From Ruminococcus sp. (GTDB lineage Bacteria; Bacillota_A; Clostridia; Oscillospirales; Ruminococcaceae), in assembly GCA_017418765.1 (NCBI GenBank), contig JAFOMV010000216.1:1-10601 (forward strand): a DNA stretch of 10,601 nucleotides. The letters are read 5' to 3'. The position numbers were made by a program, and so were the translations under genes. This document shows, piece by piece, positions 6,245 through 10,601 of this stretch; position 1 is the stretch's first letter, and every line of letters starts with the position of its first letter. The notes under the pieces were generated by a model that saw only the letters and a program-made list of their open reading frames with translations, searched no databases and was not told the origin of the DNA.

Positions 6245-7339
6245 TTAACCGATAATGTCCCTGCACATATCGAAAAGCTCATCAAAGCTGTATTCCTTGC
6301 CTGCTTTAAGCTCCTCATATGTAAGCTTTGCAGAGCCATCATCCTTTATGATTACACCAAAAGGATATATGCCCTGTTTTCCCTCGGAAGTCCTGTATAC
6401 CGAATATACTCCGTATGAACTATCAATAACTATGAAATAGTCAGCATCAGGTGCGCCTGTGTACTTTTCAGCATACTTGCTGCGGAATGTATCTATATCA
6501 AATGTTGACGGTATGTTATAGTCATGACTGCTGTCACTGCCGACTATAAATCTTCCGTTTATATTCTTGCCGCTTGCTGCCATCTCATTAAGCGTTTCCG
6601 AAGCGGCATTAGCAGCGGATGAAGCTGTATTGTTCAGCACATCCTCCTCTGTTGACTGAAGATAAGACGGAACTGTCATATCTATCTGCCAGTTGCCGCC
6701 TACAGCACGGTAAACGAACATTTCCTGTTCTTCTGCTTTACCATCCACACTTACATCAGCGATAACGTCATAGCCCTCCTCATATTCCCTTCTGTAGGAG
6801 CTTACATCGTCTATTTTCTGATATTCCTCAGATATCCTTTCGGTATCCAGTGAATCCCTGCATCCTTCTATAAGTTTGTTTACCTCGCACACTCTGCCGT
6901 ACATCTCATCAAGAAGAACATAGCCCTCCTCGGTTATAGCCTTTACATCCTTGATCTTTTCCAGTTCAAGGGTATGTCCGCTGTAGCTCTGCTTGAAGCC
7001 GTCTATCATCTTCTCAACTGCTACGGCTGCGGAATCTCCGCTTGAAGCGTAGCCTGACATAACAGCGGCAGCCTCGACGTTTTCAGCGTCATACTGATAT
7101 TTCAGCGAGCCCTCGATATCGCCCTTGTTGATAAGCTCGAAGTAATTGCCGATATGTTCCTCTGATATTTTTTCAGCATTCTCCCTGTTGAATTCAACTG
7201 ATATATTATGCGGAAGTGCAGAGGATGAAGAACTCGATGAAGATGAGCTTCCTGATGTATCTGAGCCGTGTCCTGAACATCCTGCCAATGAACATACAGC
7301 TAATGTGAAAGCAGCTATAACTGCAATTGTCTTTTTCAT
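6245..7339 (-). CDS. Predicted lipoprotein of unknown function with a poly-serine linker
   Basis: The 364-residue protein starts with a lipoprotein signal peptide (MKKTIAVIAAFTLAVCSLAGC) whose lipobox LAGC places the lipidated cysteine at residue 21. A linker with ten consecutive serines (31-40) follows, then an acidic body of about 320 residues. I cannot assign the body. Its first half (EKISEEHIGNYFELINKGDIEGSLKY) resembles a small helical domain of the NTF2-like or DUF4878-like kind often seen in such lipoproteins; the C-terminal part (about 265-355) contains FRSKYAEKYTGAPDADYFIVIDSSYGVYSVYR. The protein should sit on the outer face of the membrane. The start has GGGAG at about nine bases, and a perfect-consensus promoter lies upstream. 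It is monocistronic, ending at the shared terminator. Confidence 0.8.
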   Translation of the reverse strand: MKKTIAVIAAFTLAVCSLAGCSGHGSDTSGSSSSSSSSSSALPHNISVEFNRENAEKISEEHIGNYFELINKGDIEGSLKYQYDAENVEAAAVMSGYASSGDSAAVAVEKMIDGFKQSYSGHTLELEKIKDVKAITEEGYVLLDEMYGRVCEVNKLIEGCRDSLDTERISEEYQKIDDVSSYRREYEEGYDVIADVSVDGKAEEQEMFVYRAVGGNWQIDMTVPSYLQSTEEDVLNNTASSAANAASETLNEMAASGKNINGRFIVGSDSSHDYNIPSTFDIDTFRSKYAEKYTGAPDADYFIVIDSSYGVYSVYRTSEGKQGIYPFGVIIKDDGSAKLTYEELKAGKEYSFDELFDMCRDIIG

Positions 7340-7384
7340 ATTAATTATCTCCCATTGAATATTTGCCCGTTGCCGTGCAGACTA

Positions 7385-7413
7385 ATTATACCACTCATGA
7401 AAAAATATGTCAA
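7385..7413 (-). promoter_or_regulatory. Perfect-consensus sigma-A promoter of the poly-serine lipoprotein gene
   Basis: On the minus strand TTGACA (7413-7408), a 17-base spacer and TATAAT (7390-7385), both hexamers matching consensus exactly. Transcription would start near 7378, giving a leader of about 39 bases. This predicts strong constitutive expression unless a regulator intervenes. Confidence 0.88.
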
Positions 7414-7507
7414 CAGCTTAAATCCTTTGTACACGCAAACCAATTTTGTTGATCAGAAATATTAATTTGCAGGAAACAGTGCCCCGTGCTGTCATGTTGG
7501 AAATGGC

Positions 7508-7533
7508 GGGCTGATGTGGGCATCAGCCCCTAC
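7508..7533. repeat. Intergenic palindrome, second member of the CCCTAC-type family
   Basis: GGGCTGATG (7508-7516) and CATCAGCCC (7521-7529) form a perfect 9-bp stem with a TGGG loop. The right side runs on into CTAC, matching the outer end of the element at 68-97, while the left side has lost GTAGG. It lies in the gap between the two lipoprotein genes and is not followed by a T tract, so it is more likely a dispersed repeat than a terminator. Confidence 0.6.
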
Positions 7534-7554
7534 TGCACGAATATAATGCCGCTG

Positions 7555-7596
7555 AAACAAAAACACCGCATACTCCCGATAAGGTCATATGCGGTG
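7555..7596 (-). terminator. Intrinsic terminator of the Thr-rich lipoprotein gene
   Basis: CACCGCATA (7564-7572) and TATGCGGTG (7588-7596) form a perfect 9-bp stem with a 15-base loop. On the minus strand the stem is followed by TTTTTGTTTC. It starts about ten bases after the stop codon of the lipoprotein gene. Confidence 0.85.
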
Positions 7597-7605
7597 CCGT
7601 ATCAA

Positions 7606-8580
7606 TTATGCGTATAGCTCCTCATAGTTATCGAGGAAGCTGAAGTCTCTGCCTGATATCTCATCATATTCCAGACCGCCGTTCACTACTCTGTATACCC
7701 ATGTAAGCTCCTCATAGGAGTATGTATACTTTGCAAAAGGCAGCCATTCTACGCCGTTTCTTTTGGCTTGCTCATTAAAGGTATCTTCTCCGCTGTATTC
7801 AAACTCAGTTTTCTTCAGCTCGGAAATATTAGAGCCGTCATACCCCAGCCATCTGAGCATACCCTCGCCCATGTACGAATAAGCAAGAACGTATTTGTCT
7901 GATTCGGGGTCCCATGCAAATCCTGAATGTCCGCCGGGGTCACCGTCTGAGATAACTTTAAGCCCGAATTCATCATACGTGTAGTATGTATCCTGCGATT
8001 CTTCATCATTAGTTCCGCATTTGACTATAAGCTCAGGGATACCGTTGCTGTCCATATCGAAAAGGGTATAGGCAACATATACCGAGCCGGGCTGACATTC
8101 CAGCATAGCGTCTATCTTATCGGAAACAGCGCCCTTATATGCAGCTATGATATCGCTGAATTCAGGTGCAGAGCGTGTTGTTGTCTCAGGCTGCTGGATA
8201 TTCTCGGCAGAAGTTGTGATAAGCTGTGTCTGTGCGGCAGTTGTATCCTGATTTGAGACAGAAGCAGCTGTCTTTGAAGAAGGCTTGACCGTCACTGTTT
8301 TTGCAGGCTCAGAGCTGTCGGCAGTTGTTTCCGCAGATACGGCTGTGCCGGCATTGGCAGTAGTATTCATGGTCAGTATCGTCTCGACAGAAGTTGTTTC
8401 CGCCAATGCAGTAGATGTAGTTACCGATACTGCCTGAAACGCCTGAGAAGTATAATTGCTCACCATTCCGGCTGATGTATCATCTGTAGATACCTCAGTT
8501 ACAGGTTCATTTCTGTTATCACAGCCTGATGCGGTAACAGCTAAGACCGCTGCGAACGCAGCAGAAATATATCTTTTCAT
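7606..8580 (-). CDS. Predicted lipoprotein with Thr/Ser-rich linker and Ca-loop-like motif
   Basis: The 324-residue protein starts with a signal peptide (MKRYISAAFAAVLAVTASGC) ending in a lipobox-like ASGC with cysteine at residue 20 (the -3 position is Ala, a less common residue). Residues about 25-140 are a low-complexity Thr/Ser/Ala/Glu linker. The rest (about 141-324) is a globular domain with DMDSNGIPEL at 175-184, which resembles the calcium-binding loops of EF-hand, dockerin and FG-GAP-type proteins, and several aromatic-rich strands. Related domains are common in ruminococcal secreted proteins, but function is unknown. The start at 8580 is preferred over an upstream ATG at 8631 because GGGGGA lies about six bases upstream and the signal peptide then begins correctly. 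It has its own promoter and terminator. Confidence 0.8.
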   Translation of the reverse strand: MKRYISAAFAAVLAVTASGCDNRNEPVTEVSTDDTSAGMVSNYTSQAFQAVSVTTSTALAETTSVETILTMNTTANAGTAVSAETTADSSEPAKTVTVKPSSKTAASVSNQDTTAAQTQLITTSAENIQQPETTTRSAPEFSDIIAAYKGAVSDKIDAMLECQPGSVYVAYTLFDMDSNGIPELIVKCGTNDEESQDTYYTYDEFGLKVISDGDPGGHSGFAWDPESDKYVLAYSYMGEGMLRWLGYDGSNISELKKTEFEYSGEDTFNEQAKRNGVEWLPFAKYTYSYEELTWVYRVVNGGLEYDEISGRDFSFLDNYEELYA

Positions 8581-8771
8581 TATTGTCCCCCAGTACACCC
8601 GATATTGTTTCTGCCGCCGCAAATAAAGCATGGCAGTTCTATCGATGGTGTAAGATATGATCCGGTTACGACTTATGTTACAGTATTGCTATTACATAGG
8701 AAAAGTTTCAGCAAAATAAAGTATGAACAATTTATTACGAAATGTAACATTACAGACTATACTATATCAAT
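8581..8771 (-). other. Long 5' leader of the Thr-rich lipoprotein gene
   Basis: From the predicted start near 8765 to the ATG at 8580 is about 185 bases without a recognised riboswitch. It contains TGTAATGTTACA (minus strand, ending near 8743), an imperfect palindrome with TGTAA/TTACA half-sites, and another TGTAACA nearby. These could be regulator half-sites, but nothing decisive is visible. Confidence 0.4.
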
Positions 8772-8800
8772 ATTATACACACTGTTTTCCGTAAAGTCAA
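8772..8800 (-). promoter_or_regulatory. Sigma-A promoter of the Thr-rich lipoprotein gene
   Basis: On the minus strand TTGACT (8800-8795), a 17-base spacer and perfect TATAAT (8777-8772). It is divergent from the thi promoter, with the two -35 boxes about 40 bases apart. Confidence 0.8.
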
Positions 8801-8838
8801 GCATAAACTTAAAAGTCTGCATAATTTCACAATAACTA

Positions 8839-8867
8839 TTGATTTATAAGCGCTCATGTGATATAAT
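8839..8867 (+). promoter_or_regulatory. Promoter of the thi operon
   Basis: TTGATT (8839-8844), a 17-base spacer and TATAAT (8862-8867), preceded by TG at the extended -10 position. Transcription would begin near 8874, just at the 5' edge of the TPP aptamer. Confidence 0.8.
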
Positions 8868-8873
8868 AGTACT

Positions 8874-8975
8874 ATACAGGGGAGCTTGTGAGACAGGCTG
8901 AGAGGGAAGTCACGGTGCATGAAGTTAACTTCCGACCCTTTGACCTGATATGGATAATACCAGCGCAGGGAGTTC
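8874..8975 (+). ncRNA. TPP riboswitch aptamer (THI element)
   Basis: The conserved core is unmistakable: GGGGAGC (8879-8885), GGCTGAGAGG, GACCC before the junction, CCTGAT, TGGATAATACCAGCG (8951-8965) and AGGGA (8967-8971). The P2 arm AGCTTGT/ACAGGCT around GAG is complete, and the P3 arm pairs GGAAGT with ACTTCC. The aptamer binds thiamine pyrophosphate through the CTGAGA loop (pyrimidine) and the P4-P5 side (pyrophosphate). It lies directly before thiS, as expected for feedback control of thiazole synthesis. The outer P1 helix looks weak in this copy. Confidence 0.97.
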
Positions 8976-9019
8976 TTTTAATATGTTGATTAAAGGAACT
9001 GCGTCATGCGGTTCTTTTT
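8971..9019 (+). terminator. Riboswitch expression platform: antiterminator and terminator
   Basis: AGTTCTTTTAAT (8971-8982) can pair with ATTAAAGGAACT (8989-9000, one G-U pair) as an antiterminator. Its 3' half AAAGGAACTGC (8992-9002) can instead pair with GCGGTTCTTTT (9008-9018) around the loop GTCAT, followed by T-rich sequence, as an intrinsic terminator. The two are mutually exclusive. The antiterminator begins at the last base of the aptamer core, so TPP binding would favour termination and switch the operon off. Confidence 0.85.
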
Positions 9020-9042
9020 ATTTATAAAAGGAGGCGTTCATC

Positions 9043-9237
9043 ATGATAAAAGTCAACGGCGAATCAATGGATATGGACGGAAAAACAGTCGCAGAGCTGC
9101 TCGAAGCTATGGATACCAGCAGTCAGCGTGTTGCTGTTGAGCTCAATATGGATATAGTACCAAGAGCTTCTTACGGCGAAACTGTACTCAAAGACGGCGA
9201 CACCGTCGAAGTTGTACGCTTTGTGGGAGGCGGCTGA
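9043..9237 (+). CDS. thiS: ThiS, sulfur carrier protein of thiazole synthesis
   Basis: This 64-residue beta-grasp (ubiquitin-like) protein ends in the required Gly-Gly (VRFVGGG), which ThiF adenylates and which then carries sulfur as a thiocarboxylate to ThiG. The length and the pattern MIKVNGE...[13 protein letters not shown] fit the family well. AAAAGGAGG ends eight bases before the ATG. It is the first gene after the TPP riboswitch, and its stop codon is one base before the thiF start, so the two are translationally coupled. Confidence 0.96.
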   Translation: MIKVNGESMDMDGKTVAELLEAMDTSSQRVAVELNMDIVPRASYGETVLKDGDTVEVVRFVGGG

Positions 9238-9238
9238 T

Positions 9239-9874
9239 ATGCCTATCCCTACAAGAGAAGAAATGTACAAGGCTCTGGAGGAAAGGCACGGTGCTGACAT
9301 ACAGAAAAAGCTGTCAGCGGCTAAAGTAGCAGTATGCGGTCTGGGAGGCCTCGGCTCCAATATCGCCATCGCTCTTGCAAGGGCAGGCGTGGGAAAGCTG
9401 CATATCATCGACTTCGATACCGTCGATATCTCAAACCTGAACCGTCAGCAGTACTTCCCCGATCAGCTGGGGCAGCCAAAGTCACAGGCGCTTTATGATA
9501 CGCTTCACCGTATCGCACCCTACTGCGAGATAACCGCACATCAGCTGAAACTCAATGAGGAGAATATACCGGCTCTCCTTGCCGATGACGATATCATCTG
9601 CGAAGCCTTTGACAAAGCCGATCAGAAAGCTATGCTGGTGAACTGTGTGCTGGAGAAAATGCCGCAGAAGTACCTTGTTTCGGGTTCGGGCATGGCAGGC
9701 TTCGGGCCATCCAATACCATACAGACAAAACGTGTGACGAGCCGCTTTTACCTCTGCGGTGACGAGGTAAGCGATGTGGATGAGGGAATAGGTCTTGTTG
9801 CATCAAGAGTCCTTATCTGTGCAGGCCATCAGGCACACGCCATTGTACGCATCATTGCAGGTTTAAGCTATTAG
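9239..9874 (+). CDS. thiF: ThiF, ThiS adenylyltransferase (short, family-2 type)
   Basis: The 211-residue protein has the Rossmann ATP-binding GLGGLGS (34-40), the DFDTVDISNLNRQQ motif (58-71) with the catalytic-site Asp/Asn/Arg residues, and the SRFYLCGDEVSDVDEGIGLVASRV block (168-191) typical of the short ThiF branch found beside thiS and thiG in clostridia. It lacks the zinc-binding CXXC pairs of full-length MoeB/ThiF. It activates the ThiS C-terminus as an acyl-adenylate. The start at 9239 follows GGGAGG (inside the thiS end) by eight bases; a longer in-frame TTG start is unlikely. Its last codons and TAG stop lie in the first unit of a heptad repeat array, so the final residues may be repeat-derived. 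Confidence 0.93.
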   Translation: MPIPTREEMYKALEERHGADIQKKLSAAKVAVCGLGGLGSNIAIALARAGVGKLHIIDFDTVDISNLNRQQYFPDQLGQPKSQALYDTLHRIAPYCEITAHQLKLNEENIPALLADDDIICEAFDKADQKAMLVNCVLEKMPQKYLVSGSGMAGFGPSNTIQTKRVTSRFYLCGDEVSDVDEGIGLVASRVLICAGHQAHAIVRIIAGLSY

Positions 9875-10023
9875 CCGTTAGCCTTTAGCCGTTAGCCGTT
9901 AGCTTTTAGCTATCAGCCTTTAGCTAAAAGAATCGCCTGTCGGAGGATAATTAAAATAATATCAGTGATAGCTGATACAATAAGCTAAAGGCTAAAGGCT
10001 AACGGCTAAAAGCTAAAAACTAA
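9871..10023. repeat. Heptad tandem array facing its inverted copy
   Basis: Eight uninterrupted 7-base units run from 9871 to 9926: TTAGCCG, TTAGCCT, TTAGCCG, TTAGCCG, TTAGCTT, TTAGCTA, TCAGCCT, TTAGCTA. After a spacer of about 55 bases, six inverted units run from 9982 to 10023 (AAGCTAA, AGGCTAA, AGGCTAA, CGGCTAA, AAGCTAA, AAACTAA). The arms can pair in several registers, giving a long imperfect stem. TAGCTATCA in the left arm also matches the inverse of GTGATAGCTGAT near 9966-9977. The element lies between thiF and thiG and does not encode a visible protein. It resembles short tandemly repeated heptamers reported in cyanobacteria only in style, not in sequence. Confidence 0.85.
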
Positions 10024-10043
10024 CAGAAAGGGAGATTTTATAA

Positions 10044-10601
10044 ATGAATGACGATAAACTTGTAATCGGAGGACATGAGTTCTCATCACGTTTTATACTG
10101 GGTTCGGGAAAGTATTCCCTGAAACTTATCGAGGCCGCTGTGAAGTATGCAGGCGCTGAGATAATCACTCTCGCAGTCCGCCGTACAAACTCCAAGGACA
10201 ACGAGAATATCCTTGACTATATTCCAAAGGGAGTAACTCTCCTGCCGAATACATCAGGCGCAAGAAACGCCGACGAAGCTGTACGTATCGCCCGTCTTGC
10301 CCGTGAACTGGGCTGCGGCGACTTTGTAAAGATAGAGATAATGCGTGATACAAAGTACCTCCTCCCCGACAATCAGGAAACTATAAAGGCTACCGAGATA
10401 CTGGCAAAGGAAGGCTTTGTGGTAATGCCTTATATGTACCCCGATCTTAATACTGCCCGTGACCTTGTAAACGCAGGTGCGGCTACAGTTATGCCTCTTG
10501 CTTCGCCTATCGGTTCAAACAAGGGACTGGCTACAAGGGACTTCATACAGATACTCATTGACGAGATAGACGTTCCTATCATCGTTGACGCAGGTATAGG
10601 C
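10044..10601 (+). CDS. thiG: ThiG, thiazole synthase (3' end cut by the window)
   Basis: The frame is open to the last base, giving 186 of the usual ~255 residues. It is a TIM-barrel enzyme that makes thiazole phosphate from 1-deoxy-xylulose-5-phosphate, dehydroglycine and ThiS thiocarboxylate. The Schiff-base lysine is Lys96 in FVKIEIM. Conserved blocks include FILGSGKY (17-24), AVRRTN (44-49), [15 protein letters not shown] (66-80), [13 protein letters not shown] (150-162) and the phosphate-binding VDAGIG at the cut end. AAAGGGAG ends nine bases before the ATG. It is in the same direction as thiS and thiF and probably in one operon with them despite the 169-base gap. thiH is expected next but lies outside the window. 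Confidence 0.96.
   Translation, partial: MNDDKLVIGGHEFSSRFILGSGKYSLKLIEAAVKYAGAEIITLAVRRTNSKDNENILDYIPKGVTLLPNTSGARNADEAVRIARLARELGCGDFVKIEIMRDTKYLLPDNQETIKATEILAKEGFVVMPYMYPDLNTARDLVNAGAATVMPLASPIGSNKGLATRDFIQILIDEIDVPIIVDAGIG

Noticed and set aside
5512..6342. Minus-strand frames opposite the M23 domain and Lys/Thr tail
   Set aside because: Low-complexity or antisense readings with no start signals; the Val-rich one is just the complement of the Thr/Lys codons.
9064..9408. A 114-codon minus-strand frame opposite thiS and thiF
   Set aside because: It is antisense to two genes with clear family motifs and has no ribosome binding site.
9871..10023. The heptad array as a CRISPR array
   Set aside because: Units are seven bases without spacers, and the second half is inverted; none of the direct-repeat/spacer layout of CRISPR is present.

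Overview
The window looks like a chromosomal segment of a low-to-mid GC Gram-positive gut-type clostridium, most likely a Ruminococcus-like member of the Oscillospiraceae. That is inferred from strong AGGAGG ribosome binding sites, sigma-A promoters with 17-base spacers, lipobox lipoproteins with Ser/Thr-rich linkers, the short ThiF type that goes with ThiS-ThiF-ThiG clusters, and GTAGGG-type intergenic palindromes. No phage, CRISPR, transposase, tRNA or rRNA gene is visible.

Left block (about 68-2965, minus strand): a histidine-phosphatase-family enzyme, a polytopic membrane protein, then one continuous reading frame joining an RluA-type pseudouridine synthase to a complete LuxS (S-ribosylhomocysteine lyase). 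The LuxS part keeps its own AGGAGG site and ATG inside the fused frame, so it can probably also be made alone. The membrane-protein start codon lies in a perfect 12-bp hairpin whose loop carries its Shine-Dalgarno sequence. The block ends in an intrinsic terminator and a palindromic intergenic repeat.

Middle block (about 3081-6226, plus strand): a consensus promoter and an XRE-type regulator with an unassigned C-terminal region. A second consensus promoter with an extended -10 follows, then a leader of about 190 bases with strong predicted pairing, and a large membrane-anchored cell-wall protein (LysM-like, G5 and M23 zinc peptidase domains with a Lys/Thr tail). A bidirectional terminator closes the block.

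Right-centre block (about 6245-8800, minus strand): two separate predicted lipoproteins of unknown function, each with its own near-perfect sigma-A promoter. One has a run of ten serines, the other a long Thr/Ser-rich linker and a Ca-binding-loop-like motif. A terminator and a degenerate palindromic repeat lie between them.

Right end (about 8839-10601, plus strand): a thiamine-thiazole operon of thiS, thiF and thiG (thiG cut by the window edge). It is preceded by a TPP riboswitch with a readable antiterminator/terminator switch. Between thiF and thiG lies an unusual array of TTAGCCN heptads facing an inverted array of the same heptads. ThiF adenylates the ThiS C-terminus, ThiS carries sulfur as a thiocarboxylate, and ThiG uses it to build the thiazole phosphate.

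The items most worth following up are the RluA-LuxS fused frame, the start-codon hairpin of the membrane protein, the unassigned structured leader before the M23 gene, and the heptad inverted array. None of these is proved by sequence alone.
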